DNA of 64,000 nt from Candidatus Hydrogenedens sp. Lineage in GTDB: Bacteria > Hydrogenedentota > Hydrogenedentia > Hydrogenedentales > JAEUWI01. This document shows, piece by piece, positions 6,469 to 15,272 of this stretch. The notes beneath the pieces are model-generated. The model made no database searches. It was not told the origin of the DNA and was given only the letters and a program-made list of their open reading frames with translations. Numbering within the stretch: the stretch's first letter is position 1; each line of letters starts with the position of its first letter. Location: contig WGMK01000003.1 of the NCBI GenBank assembly GCA_016125095.1, forward strand, positions 62,001 to 126,000. The letters are read 5' to 3'. Made by a program: the position numbers and the translations under genes.

Positions 6469-7434
6469 ATGACGAACACCGTGAAGATACGCCTGCGCAA
6501 GCCGCGGCGCGTATTCACCTTTATATGCGACGACTCGATGCTGCGCCGCGACGACGCGTGCATCGTGCAGACGGAACGCGGCCCGGAATGGGGCACCTGC
6601 GTGGTGCCGCCGGAGCCTGCGCCCGACGAGATGCGCCAGCGCTACAGCATGCGCGTGCTGCGGCGGGTGGACGCCGACGACGAGCGCACCTTCGAGTGGA
6701 TGCGGGGCGAGGAAGAACGCGCGCGCGGCATCTGCAAGACGCGCATCGAGAAGCATGGCCTGCCGATGAAGCTCGCGGATGTGGAATGCACCTTCGACAA
6801 GAAGAAGATCGTGTTCTACTTCACGGCGGACGACCGCGTGGATTTCCGCGAGCTGGTGCGCGACCTGGCACACGACCTGCGGGCGCGCATCGAGATGCGC
6901 CACATTCAGGTGCGCGACGAGGCGAAGATGGTGGGCGGCCTGGGCGGCTGCGGGCGCGAGCTGTGCTGCACGACCTGGCTGAACGACTTTCAGCCGATTT
7001 CGATGCGCATGGCGAAGAAGCAGAACCTGTCGCTGAATCCCTCGAAGATCAGCGGCCAGTGCGGGCGCTTACTGTGCTGCCTGGCCTACGAGAACGATCA
7101 GTACGAGACGGCGAAGAAGAAGCGCCTGGCTCCGCGGCCGGAAGAAAACGCTCCGCCGCAGGAGAAGCGCCGCGAAGCGCCGGCGCATCCGCAGGCCATT
7201 TCGGCGCTGCCGGAACCGGGTGCAGCACCCGACCGGCCGAAAGAGCGGGAGCGTCCTGCCCGGCCGCCGCGCGAGAAGCGCGAGCCGAGGCCGCCGCGCC
7301 AGGAATCCGCCGCGCCGCAGGGTGATGCCGCACCGGAGAACAAGGGCGACGGCGAGAAGCGCGGACCCAAGCGCCGGCGGGGCGGACGCGGACGGCGCCG
7401 CGGCAAGGGCGGCGGCGAGGGCGGCGCTGGATGA
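6469..7434 (+). CDS. ricT: PSP1 domain protein, RicT/YaaT-like
   Basis: A 321-residue PSP1-domain protein. The conserved core covers about residues 1-220. It includes CKTRIEKHGLPMKL, FYFTADDRVDFRELVRDLA, and the two cysteine-rich motifs GGCGRELCCTTW and GQCGRLLCCLAYE, which bind iron-sulfur or zinc in the Ric complex. In Bacillus RicT works with RicA and RicF on RNase Y maturation; neither partner is visible here. Residues from about 225 form a low-complexity Pro/Arg/Lys/Glu tail ending in a Gly-Arg-Lys run that looks nucleic-acid binding. It follows holB and overlaps tatD by ATGA, a conserved neighbourhood. GGAGAGACGG precedes the ATG. Confidence 0.85.
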   Translation: MTNTVKIRLRKPRRVFTFICDDSMLRRDDACIVQTERGPEWGTCVVPPEPAPDEMRQRYSMRVLRRVDADDERTFEWMRGEEERARGICKTRIEKHGLPMKLADVECTFDKKKIVFYFTADDRVDFRELVRDLAHDLRARIEMRHIQVRDEAKMVGGLGGCGRELCCTTWLNDFQPISMRMAKKQNLSLNPSKISGQCGRLLCCLAYENDQYETAKKKRLAPRPEENAPPQEKRREAPAHPQAISALPEPGAAPDRPKERERPARPPREKREPRPPRQESAAPQGDAAPENKGDGEKRGPKRRRGGRGRRRGKGGGEGGAG

Positions 7435-8216
7435 CCCGGCTGGCCGACACGCACTGCCACCTGAACAACGACCGCTTTCTCGACGATTTCGATGCCGTGA
7501 CCGAGCGCACGCTGGAGGCGCTGGACTTCGCGGTGTGCATCGGCATCGACGCGGATTCGTGCAAGCGCGCGGTGGAAATGACGCGGCCGCGGCTGTATGC
7601 GGCGGTGGGCTATCACCCGTATCACGCGAGCGAGCTGGACGATGCGGCGGTGGCAATGCTGCGCCACTATACGGAGCATCCGCGCGTGGTGGCGCTGGGC
7701 GAGATGGGGCTGGATTACTTCAATGAGTATTCGCCCCGGGCGGACCAGCAGGTCGCCTTCGAGCGGCAGATCGAATTGGCTATCGAGACCCAGTACCCGA
7801 TCATCATCCACAACCGCGATGCCGATGCCGATTGCCACGCCACCCTGTCGCGCTATGCCGACCGGCTGGCGGGCTGCGTGATGCATTGCTACGGCGCGGA
7901 CGCCGAGTTCGCCCGCAAGTTCCTCGACCTCGGGTTCTATATTTCTTTCGCCGGAAACGTGACTTATCCCAAGGCTCAGGTGCTGCGCGATGCCGCGGCC
8001 GTGGTGCCGATGGACCGCCTGCTGGTGGAGACGGACTGTCCGTATCTGGCGCCGCAGCCGGTGCGCGGCAAGCGCTGCGAGCCCGCGCATGTGTTGCGCA
8101 CGGGCGAGGCGCTGGCGGAACTGAAGGGGATGCCGTTCGACGAATTCGCCGAGGCGACCACCGAGAACGCGCGGCGGTTCTTCCGGCTCGACGATCCCGC
8201 CATCGCCGGGGCGTAG
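7431..8216 (+). CDS. tatD: TatD family metal-dependent DNase
   Basis: A 261-residue amidohydrolase-fold nuclease. Metal ligands are visible in order: DTHCHL (His8, His10), ALGEMGLDY (Glu), IIHNRDAD (His), VMHCYGA (His) and LVETDCPYLAP (Asp). The closing helix NARRFFRL is also typical. TatD proteins cleave DNA 3'-5' and take part in DNA repair and quality control. The gene starts inside the ricT stop (ATGA) and belongs to the holB-ricT-tatD-pabBC run. Confidence 0.92.
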   Translation: MTRLADTHCHLNNDRFLDDFDAVTERTLEALDFAVCIGIDADSCKRAVEMTRPRLYAAVGYHPYHASELDDAAVAMLRHYTEHPRVVALGEMGLDYFNEYSPRADQQVAFERQIELAIETQYPIIIHNRDADADCHATLSRYADRLAGCVMHCYGADAEFARKFLDLGFYISFAGNVTYPKAQVLRDAAAVVPMDRLLVETDCPYLAPQPVRGKRCEPAHVLRTGEALAELKGMPFDEFAEATTENARRFFRLDDPAIAGA

Positions 8217-8222
8217 CATCGC

Positions 8223-9941
8223 ATGCGGCTGCCGCCGGGGAGCGCCTGCCTGCCGCGAGGCAACCGCGCCGAAGTCTTTCGCGATCCGGTCGAAATCGTC
8301 CAGGCACGCACGATGGACGAGGTGGTCTCCGCGCTTTCGCGCGTGGCGCAGTGGGTGGAATCCGGCCTGACGGCCGTGGGCTATGTGTCCTACGAGGCCG
8401 CGCCCGCGTTCGACCCGGCGCTTCGTGCGCACGTCCCCTCCCCCGCGCTGCTGCCCCTGGTGTGGTTCGCGCTGTATGCGGGTTCCGCCGAAGACTCGGT
8501 GCCCGAACCCCGCGCTCAGTCTGTGCTGGACTGGCAACCCAATTGCGGCGAAGAGACCTACCGGGAAGCGCTGGACCGCATACAGGAATACATTGCTGCG
8601 GGCGATACTTACCAGGTGAATTACACGCTCGCGCTACAGGCCGTGTATGACGGTGATGCACAGGAACTCTTCTGGCAAGGCTACCGCGCGCAGCCGGTGC
8701 CGCATGCGGCTTATCTCGATATGGGCGGGGCGCAGGTGCTTTCGCTTTCGCCGGAACTGTTCTTTTCGCTGGATGGCACGCGCATCGTCAGCCGCCCGAT
8801 GAAGGGCACACGCGCACGCGGGCGGTTCGCGGCAGAAGACGACGAGGCGCGGGAAGTATTGCTGCACTCTGCAAAGGACCGCGCGGAAAACGTGATGATT
8901 GTGGACATGATCCGCAACGACCTGGGCCGTATCGCGCGGGGCGGCAGCGTGCGCGTGGAGGCGTTGTGCGAGGCGGAGCGCTATCGCACCGTGTGGCAAA
9001 TGACCTCGACCGTGGCCGCGGAGACGGACGCGAGCGTACCGGAAATTTTCCGAGCGATGTTTCCCTGCGCCTCGGTGACCGGCGCGCCGAAGGTGCGGAC
9101 GATGGCCATCATCCGCGAGCTCGAGTCCGAGCCGCGCGGCGTGTACTGCGGGGCTGTGGGCGTGTGGCGTCCGGGACGGCGCGCCGAGTTTAACGTGGCG
9201 ATCCGCACGATGACCATGCAGGATGGTTGCGTGTCTTACGGCGTGGGCAGCGGCGTGACGGCGGACTCGACGCCCGAGGGCGAATGGCACGAGTGCCTGC
9301 TGAAAGCCGCGGCGGTCGGACAGGCTTCGGCGCCCTTCGATCTGCTCGAGACGCTGCTGCTGTGCGACGGCGAGTACGCGCGGCTGGAGCGTCATCTGAC
9401 GCGGATGGCGGCGAGCGCGGACTACTTCGGCATCCCCTTCTGCGTGCAAGAAGCACGCCGGCTATTGCACGAGGCACAGGCGCCGGGGGCCTGGCGCCTG
9501 CGGCTGCTTTGGAGCGAAGCGGGCAAAGGCCGCGCCGAGCGGCATCCCCTCTCCCCCACGCCCGAGCGCCTGCGGCTGGCCGTGGCGGAACATGCCGTAG
9601 ACGAGCGCGATCCTTTTCTCTTCCACAAAACGACGCGGCGCGCGATGTATCACGAAGCTCTCGCCGCGCACCCGGATGCGGACGACGTGCTGCTGTGGAA
9701 TACGCGCGGCGAGGTGACGGAATCCTGTCTCGCGAATGTGGTGGTACAACTCGAAGGCCGCCGCTATACGCCGCCGGTTGCGTGCGGCCTGCTGGCCGGT
9801 TGCGAACGCGCGACGTTGCTGGAACGCGGTGAAATATCCGAGCGGGTGATTACGTTGGACGACCTGCGGAGCGCCGAGGCCGTGTGGCTGATCAATTCCG
9901 TGCGCGGCGAGAGGGCGGCGGAGCTAATCAACAGGACGTAG
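8223..9941 (+). CDS. pabB: PabB-PabC fusion: aminodeoxychorismate synthase component I and lyase
   Basis: A 572-residue two-domain enzyme for p-aminobenzoate and hence folate. Residues 1 to about 355 are a chorismate-binding domain with VNYTLALQA, RPMKGTRARG (the PIKGT-type loop), NVMIVDMIRNDLGRIA, TGAPKVRTM and VGSGVTADS. Residues from about 365 form a PLP-dependent aminodeoxychorismate lyase domain with FHKTTRRAMY (likely Schiff-base Lys near 469), WNTRGEVTESCLANVVV and PPVACGLLAG. The fusion is known in several phyla. The PabA glutaminase is not adjacent. Six bases separate it from tatD; a terminator follows at 10023-10046. Confidence 0.9.
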   Translation: MRLPPGSACLPRGNRAEVFRDPVEIVQARTMDEVVSALSRVAQWVESGLTAVGYVSYEAAPAFDPALRAHVPSPALLPLVWFALYAGSAEDSVPEPRAQSVLDWQPNCGEETYREALDRIQEYIAAGDTYQVNYTLALQAVYDGDAQELFWQGYRAQPVPHAAYLDMGGAQVLSLSPELFFSLDGTRIVSRPMKGTRARGRFAAEDDEAREVLLHSAKDRAENVMIVDMIRNDLGRIARGGSVRVEALCEAERYRTVWQMTSTVAAETDASVPEIFRAMFPCASVTGAPKVRTMAIIRELESEPRGVYCGAVGVWRPGRRAEFNVAIRTMTMQDGCVSYGVGSGVTADSTPEGEWHECLLKAAAVGQASAPFDLLETLLLCDGEYARLERHLTRMAASADYFGIPFCVQEARRLLHEAQAPGAWRLRLLWSEAGKGRAERHPLSPTPERLRLAVAEHAVDERDPFLFHKTTRRAMYHEALAAHPDADDVLLWNTRGEVTESCLANVVVQLEGRRYTPPVACGLLAGCERATLLERGEISERVITLDDLRSAEAVWLINSVRGERAAELINRT

Positions 9942-9963
9942 TCGTGCACTCGCGCCAAGATGG

Positions 9964-10225
9964 CTCGCGGGTACGCTCGCCCGAACTTGCAGCAATCTTC
10001 GGCGGCGCAGCCGCTTTGGAGTGCGGCGGACTTGCCGCCGCTTTTTCCAAGGGAGCTTGCTCCCGGCACGGGCAGGAACGCTTCACTCCGCCGCTGTGAC
10101 ACCTACAGCGTGAGAAGCGCATACGGCTGGAGACGGGAGCAAGCTCCCTCCGCGAAAGCGCAAGCAAGACTTGCGCACTCCACAGCGGCTACGCCGCAGG
10201 AAGTTGGCCGCGGGTACGCTCGCCC
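9964..10225. repeat. Non-coding cluster of small palindromes and repeats
   Basis: The roughly 295-base gap between pabBC and the aminotransferase has no gene. It holds a 17-base direct repeat (CGCGGGTACGCTCGCCC at 9966-9982 and 10209-10225) that brackets a string of short palindromes: GCGGCGCAGCCGC, GCGGCGGACTTGCCGCCGC, GGGAGCTTGCTCCC and its complement GGGAGCAAGCTCCC, and GCGGCTACGCCGC. The spacing words TTTGGAGTGCGG and GCACTCCA also recur as near complements. The region resembles an interspersed REP/extragenic palindrome family. No transposase is present. Confidence 0.6.
10023..10046 (+). terminator. Intrinsic terminator after pabBC
   Basis: A 7-bp all-GC stem (GCGGCGG 10023-10029 with CCGCCGC 10035-10041, loop ACTTG) is followed by five T residues. 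It lies within the palindrome cluster 80 bases after the pabBC stop. Confidence 0.6.
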
Positions 10226-10235
10226 TACCGTATAC

Positions 10236-11600
10236 TTAGGCGAGTTCGGCTGCGATGGTTTCGAGTACCTCGAGGCCTTCGCGGAGGGCGGCTTCGTCGA
10301 TGACGAGGGGCGGACAGATCTTGACCGCGCCGCCGCCGACGCCTACGGGCGCGAAGAGCATGACCCCGCGCTGTACGGAGCGGTTTATCATTTCCCAGGC
10401 GCGCTCGGGGTCCGGTGTGGTGGTGCCGGGCTCGGTCCATTGCAGCGAGGCCACCAGGCCGACCGAGTCGTGGCGGGCGATGCGACCGCCCGAGGCCTGG
10501 GCGATGCGGGCGCTGCCTTCGCGCAGCACGGGGTCGAGCGCGGCGGCGTTTTCCATGAGGCCTTCGCTGCGGATAAGGCGCAGGTTGGCGAGCGCAGCGG
10601 CGGCGCACACGGGATTGGCGGAATGCGTGCTGGTCATTTCGCCGGGGCCGTAGAGATTCATCAGCGCTTCGGGCCCAAGCACGGCGGAAAGCGGCATGCC
10701 GCCGGAGATGCCCTTGCCGCAGGCCGCGAGGTCGGGAACGACCCCGAGGTGCTCGAAGCCGAAGGCACGGCCCGTGCGTCCGAAGCCCGCCTGAACCTCG
10801 TCGAAAATCAGGAGTGAGCCATGCGTGTCGCACCAGTCGCGCAGGGCTTTCGCATACGCCTGCGGCAGCAGCGTGGCGTTGCAGCCCTGAAAGGTCTCGG
10901 TCATGACGCCGCAGACGCGGGCGGGATCGACACCCTGCGCGCGGAGTGATTCCTCGAAGACGGCAAAGCTCACGTCCGTCTGGCGGAAGCCGTCGGGGAA
11001 GGGCACGTTCACGAAGCGCGGACAGCAATCGCCCAGCCAGCCCTTGAGCCCGGGGATGCCGCCGGCGAGCTGCGCGCCCATCGTTCGCCCGTGGAAGGCG
11101 TGGGTGAAGGTGACGAAGACCGATTTCTCAGGACCGCCCAAGGCCATGCCCCGCGTACGTGCCAGCTTGAGGCAGGCCTCGGTCGCCTCGCTACCGGTGG
11201 TGAGGAGAAAGACCTTGTTCAGCGGGGCGGGCGCGAAGGCCGCGATGGCCTCCTCCAGTTCGAGCCGCAGCGCGGTGGGAAAGCAGTAGGCGTGGTAGAG
11301 CCGCCCGGCCGCCTCATTTATAGCCTCGACGATTTCGCGGCGGCCGTGTCCGCTGTTCGCTACGAGCACCCCGCTGGAAAAATCGAGCCACTGGTTGCCC
11401 CAAGCGTCGTGTACATGCACGCCTTCGGCGCGGTCCCACAGCACTGGCGGCTGCCCCCCCATGCTCCGCGGCTCGCAGGCGCGCATGCGGCGCAGGGTAT
11501 CGACACTTTCCGGCGCGGGGATGGCCGTGCGGATCTTGCGGTTCGGCGTATCGACCAGCGGCACGGTGACGGGTTCGAGCGGGAATTCCTTGCTCGCCAT
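10236..11600 (-). CDS. Class III (GabT-like) PLP-dependent aminotransferase
   Basis: A 454-residue fold-type I aminotransferase of the 4-aminobutyrate/ornithine/acetylornithine group. Visible motifs are WLDFSSGVLVANSGHGRREIVEAI, TTGSEATEACLKLAR, FHGRTMGA, LLIFDEVQAGFGRTGRAFGFEHLGVVPDL, the PLP-lysine segment ACGKGISGGMPLSAV, and TSTHSANPVCAAAALA. The ATG at 11600 follows an AAGGAG site and gives the usual family length; the longer upstream frame lacks homology-like sequence. It is transcribed alone, divergent from the prepilin gene. The amino donor cannot be read from sequence; GABA, diamine or ornithine are all possible. Confidence 0.85.
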   Translation of the reverse strand: MASKEFPLEPVTVPLVDTPNRKIRTAIPAPESVDTLRRMRACEPRSMGGQPPVLWDRAEGVHVHDAWGNQWLDFSSGVLVANSGHGRREIVEAINEAAGRLYHAYCFPTALRLELEEAIAAFAPAPLNKVFLLTTGSEATEACLKLARTRGMALGGPEKSVFVTFTHAFHGRTMGAQLAGGIPGLKGWLGDCCPRFVNVPFPDGFRQTDVSFAVFEESLRAQGVDPARVCGVMTETFQGCNATLLPQAYAKALRDWCDTHGSLLIFDEVQAGFGRTGRAFGFEHLGVVPDLAACGKGISGGMPLSAVLGPEALMNLYGPGEMTSTHSANPVCAAAALANLRLIRSEGLMENAAALDPVLREGSARIAQASGGRIARHDSVGLVASLQWTEPGTTTPDPERAWEMINRSVQRGVMLFAPVGVGGGAVKICPPLVIDEAALREGLEVLETIAAELA

Positions 11601-11736
11601 GAAACACTCCTTTTGAGACTCGGGCGGGAAGGCCCCAACGATACCGTATTGGCGCCGGGGGCCGCACGTTTGGCGCGAGTGGCACCACCGATGGGTTTGT
11701 GTTAGCGTATGGCGCACTGGGTTAAGGGGAAGAAAA

Positions 11737-12177
11737 ATGACGAAACAACGCGGCTTCACCCTCATTGAATTGATGATCGTGGTGTCCATCATCGCAATCA
11801 TCTGCGCCATCGCGGTAAACAATCTGCTGCGCAGCCGCGTGCAGGCGAACGAGGCCTCGGCCATCGAGGATCTGAGCGTTATCACCTCGGCGCAGATCAG
11901 CTATAACGCCGCGCATGAAGTGTTCGCGGAATTCGACGCGTTGACGGACGATTCCAACGGGCCGGCGTTCCTGGACGACGGGTGGGTGGAGGGCCGCGAC
12001 AAGAGCGGCTATGTGTTCTCGATTCAGAATGCGGGGACAGCGAACTTCGCCTGCACGGCCGAGCCGCTCGAGCCCGGAAGCTCCGGGGTGCGCCGCTTCT
12101 ATGTGGACGCCAGCGGCGTCATCCGTTACAACTTCAACGGGGCCGCCGGTCCGGACGACCCCGCCGTCGGGCAATGA
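11737..12177 (+). CDS. Type IV prepilin-like protein
   Basis: A 146-residue pseudopilin or pilin. The short basic leader MTKQRG is followed by FTLIELMIVVSIIAIICAIAV, the class III prepilin signal cut before Phe by PilD and N-methylated. Glu5 of the mature protein is present. The globular part has a C-terminal strand with YVDASGVIRYNFNG and two cysteines at most, so there is no obvious disulfide-bonded D-loop. The stop overlaps the next gene (ATGA), tying it to a membrane sulfatase-like enzyme. The assembly machinery lies elsewhere in the window (25-32 kb and 46.8 kb). Confidence 0.85.
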   Translation: MTKQRGFTLIELMIVVSIIAIICAIAVNNLLRSRVQANEASAIEDLSVITSAQISYNAAHEVFAEFDALTDDSNGPAFLDDGWVEGRDKSGYVFSIQNAGTANFACTAEPLEPGSSGVRRFYVDASGVIRYNFNGAAGPDDPAVGQ

Positions 12178-14201
12178 CGCCTTCGCTTCGTTCCTTCCGT
12201 GGTCTGCTGCCGGGCGCCGTGTCTCACGCGGCGGCCTACGGCCTGCTGTTCGTGCTGCTGGAATGGACCAAAGCCGCGCGCGCGTCACAGTGGGCTGGCT
12301 TTTCGGTGCAGGATACCGGGGCTGCGTGCATCGCCACGCTAATCTATGCCGCGATCATCGCGCTGCTAGCCCTGATATTGGCCGTCCCCCTGTCGCGTAT
12401 TGCCAAGATTCCCGAGCGCTGGCGCCTAATGGGAACTACAGCCGCCTCGGCGATTGGGGTGTGGTGCGTGCTGAGCGTACACCGCGAAACCTACCCTACG
12501 GCAGACGACGCGCTGGTGCTTGCGGCGGTGCTGGCGGTTGCCGGAGTTCAAGCGCTGGGCGGCGCGCTGGCGGCAGCCGGTGCAATGCTCTGTGCTATCG
12601 GCGCGCTTTGGGCAGCAACGCACTATTTCCTTTTCGACGCGTCGCGGGAACTATGGGCGAGCGCAGTACCTGCAGGCTGGTGCGCGCTCTGCGCCGTGGT
12701 GCTCCTGCTGCTGTCCCGATTCCGCAGACCAACCGCCACGGGTATCGCGGGCTTGCTGCTCTCCCTGCTTCCGCTGGCTGCCTACGGCATGGCGGTATGG
12801 CAGCCTTGGCGGGGGCATGAAGACCCGCGACCGAATCTTGTGTTCGTCATTTCCGATACCCTGCGCGCGGACCACCTGAAATGCTATGGCGGCAGTGTGC
12901 CGACCCCAAGGCTGGATGCCTTCGCCAAGGAAGGCACACGCTTTGAGAACGCCTATTCGCTGGCGCCATGGACGATGCCCTCAATGGCGGGGCTGTTCGC
13001 CTCGGACTATCCCCCAGGACTGACGCCCGATGGCGGCGCGAATCTCTGGCTGGGACAGACGTGGAACTACGTGCAGGGAGAGCACCCGCCGACGATTGCC
13101 GAGGTGATGCGCGGCGAAGGCTATGCCACCGGCGCATTCGTGGCGAACGCGCTGGTGTGGGCGATGCCGAATGTGATGGACGGCTTCGAGCAGGGGGCGT
13201 TCAGCCACCCGATTATGCTGGTGCCCCCCGGGTGGACTGCCTCGCTGCCGTTTCTGCATGCCGTGCTGGAGGCCTGGTTTCCGGGCGCGCACTGGCGGCG
13301 GCCGCGCGACACCACGCAGGCCATGAACCGCTACGCCGAGGCCTGGCTGCGGCGGCATGCGCACGAGCCTTTCCTGCTGTATGTGCACTACATCGACCCC
13401 CACGCGCCGTATGATCCCCCTGCGCAATACCGGACGCGCACGGGGCCGTGGCCGTTCTTCTATCCCTACCCCGGCGCAGAGGCCTACGGGCAGCAGGCCT
13501 TTGACAGCGAGTACCACGTGGACGAAGCGAACCGGTCGTATGTGGCCAGCCTCTACGAGGGCGAGGTGCGGTATGTAGACGACTTCGCGGGGCGGCTGCT
13601 CGACACGCTCGACGGACTCGGGCTGAAGGACACGACCTACGTCTGCTTCACTTCCGACCATGGCGAGGAACTGTGGGAGCACGGCGGCTATGGCCACGCG
13701 CACACGGTGTACAACGAACTGATGCGCGTGCCGCTGATCTTCCGCGGGCCGGACATCGCCGCCCGCGCGATTGATACGAGCGTATCGGCCATCGACGTGA
13801 TGCCCACACTGTTCGACTTGCTGGGGCTGCCGGCGCAGGACCACTGGAAAGGGCGCAGCCTCGGCCCCGTGCTGCGCGGAGAGGCAGAAACCCCCGTGGC
13901 GCGGCCCATCTTCGCGCAGGGCACCAACAACCGCTGCTTTCCCTATCCGCTGCAGATGGCCATTGATGGACAGTACAAGCTGATCCGGGAAGACGGCACC
14001 GGCAAGACTTGGGTCTATGATTTGAAAGCGGACCCCGGCGAGCAGCATGACCTCTCGCTGGAGAACCCCGTGGTAGCGTCCGCCATGCGGATGCTGATGC
14101 GGCAATGGATGGAATCGTTTCCCTACGCCATGCAGCCCGGTGCCGACGCGGGGATCGAGTCGGAAACGGTCGAGCAATTGCGCGGCATGGGATATCTCTA
14201 G
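12174..14201 (+). CDS. Membrane-anchored sulfatase-superfamily enzyme (Thr in the nucleophile position)
   Basis: A 675-residue protein. Residues 1 to about 205 contain five or six hydrophobic helices. The remainder is a periplasmic alkaline-phosphatase/sulfatase fold: NLVFVISDTLRADHLKCYGG (metal ligands near 222), APWTMPSMAGLF (near 266), HYIDPHAPYDPP (near 406) and FTSDHGEELWEHGGYGHAHTVY (near 493). The C/S-x-P-S-R formylglycine motif is absent; the aligned position is threonine. This favours a Thr-nucleophile hydrolase or phosphotransferase over a true sulfatase, and the membrane-plus-ectodomain layout recalls LtaS/EptA. The start at 12174 overlaps the prepilin stop by four bases. Substrate unknown. 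Confidence 0.75.
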   Translation: MTPSLRSFRGLLPGAVSHAAAYGLLFVLLEWTKAARASQWAGFSVQDTGAACIATLIYAAIIALLALILAVPLSRIAKIPERWRLMGTTAASAIGVWCVLSVHRETYPTADDALVLAAVLAVAGVQALGGALAAAGAMLCAIGALWAATHYFLFDASRELWASAVPAGWCALCAVVLLLLSRFRRPTATGIAGLLLSLLPLAAYGMAVWQPWRGHEDPRPNLVFVISDTLRADHLKCYGGSVPTPRLDAFAKEGTRFENAYSLAPWTMPSMAGLFASDYPPGLTPDGGANLWLGQTWNYVQGEHPPTIAEVMRGEGYATGAFVANALVWAMPNVMDGFEQGAFSHPIMLVPPGWTASLPFLHAVLEAWFPGAHWRRPRDTTQAMNRYAEAWLRRHAHEPFLLYVHYIDPHAPYDPPAQYRTRTGPWPFFYPYPGAEAYGQQAFDSEYHVDEANRSYVASLYEGEVRYVDDFAGRLLDTLDGLGLKDTTYVCFTSDHGEELWEHGGYGHAHTVYNELMRVPLIFRGPDIAARAIDTSVSAIDVMPTLFDLLGLPAQDHWKGRSLGPVLRGEAETPVARPIFAQGTNNRCFPYPLQMAIDGQYKLIREDGTGKTWVYDLKADPGEQHDLSLENPVVASAMRMLMRQWMESFPYAMQPGADAGIESETVEQLRGMGYL

Positions 14202-14305
14202 ATCCGCCCTTTTCTTGTGGCATTCCGGGGCCGCATGCTACCATTCCGGCCTGTCGAACCCTTGGAAACCCCGCCTCCGCGCACCGAAAACGGGAGCCAG
14301 TCCGC

Positions 14306-15232
14306 ATGTCCAGAATCCTTGTCACCGGCGGGGCCGGTTTTATCGGCTCGCACATCGTGGACGCCTATATCGAAGCGGGCCATGAGGTCATGGTACTCGA
14401 CAACTTCCATGCGGGCGTGCGGGAGAACCTGAATGCCGCGGCCGCCCTGGTCGAACTGGATATCCGCAGTCCCGAGCTCGAGGTGGTCATGCGGGAGTTC
14501 CGGCCGGAGGTGGTGAACCATCTGGCGGCTCAGATCGACGTGCGCTTGAGCGTGGAAGACCCGATGTTCGACGCGGACGTGAACATCATCGGGGGCATCA
14601 ACCTGCTCGAAAACTGCATCAAGGTCGAGACGCGGAAGTTCATCTTCGCCTCGACCGGGGGCGCCATATACGGCGAGCCGAAAACGCTGCCGGCCGACGA
14701 ACAGACCGAGCCGAACCCCAAGTGCCACTACGCCACGAGCAAGCTGGGCTTCGAACATTACATCAAGCTGTATAAGGCCCTATACGGCATGAACTACACC
14801 ATCCTGCGGTACCCGAACGTGTATGGTCCGCGGCAGCGCCCGGATGGCGAGGCCGGCGTATGCAGTATCCTGACGGGCATCATGCTGCAGGGCAAGACGC
14901 CGACGCTGTACGGCCACGGGACACCGCTGCGGGACTACGTGTACGCGGGCGACATCGCCCGGGCGAACGTGCTCGCGCTCGACCACGGCGACGGAACCTG
15001 CGTGAATACGGGTTCGGGGCGGGGCGTGTCGGTGCGCGAGCTGTTCGACACGCTCAAGGACATCATCGGCTTCGAGGGCGAGCCCGACCTGCAGCCGCTG
15101 CGGCCCGGCGAAATCGACCAGATCTATATTACCGGCGACCGCGCGAAAGAGGTGCTGGGCTGGGAACCGCAGGTGAGCCTGCGCGAGGGCCTGGCGCGCA
15201 CGGTCGCGCACATCCGTTCTGCCGCCGCCTGA
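14306..15232 (+). CDS. NAD-dependent epimerase/dehydratase (UDP-glucose 4-epimerase-like)
   Basis: A 308-residue extended short-chain dehydrogenase/reductase. It has ILVTGGAGFIGSHIVD (NAD-binding GxxGxxG, residues 4-19), HLAAQIDVRLSVEDP, FIFASTGGAIYGEP, the YxxxK pair in CHYATSKLGFEHY, and LRYPNVYGPRQRPDGEAGV. These features match UDP-sugar 4-epimerases. The ATG at 14306 begins the conserved nucleotide fold; the upstream frame overlaps the preceding gene. It starts a polysaccharide cluster with a GT4, an O-antigen ligase and a flippase. The exact sugar nucleotide cannot be fixed. Confidence 0.85.
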   Translation: MSRILVTGGAGFIGSHIVDAYIEAGHEVMVLDNFHAGVRENLNAAAALVELDIRSPELEVVMREFRPEVVNHLAAQIDVRLSVEDPMFDADVNIIGGINLLENCIKVETRKFIFASTGGAIYGEPKTLPADEQTEPNPKCHYATSKLGFEHYIKLYKALYGMNYTILRYPNVYGPRQRPDGEAGVCSILTGIMLQGKTPTLYGHGTPLRDYVYAGDIARANVLALDHGDGTCVNTGSGRGVSVRELFDTLKDIIGFEGEPDLQPLRPGEIDQIYITGDRAKEVLGWEPQVSLREGLARTVAHIRSAAA

Positions 15233-15272
15233 GCGCGCGGCGCCTGCCGAATCGAGGAGCATACGAGAAGCC

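Noticed and set aside
9942..10235. Possible small gene or tRNA in the gap after pabBC
   Set aside because: Open frames here are made of the palindromic repeats, with no ribosome site, and no cloverleaf could be drawn.
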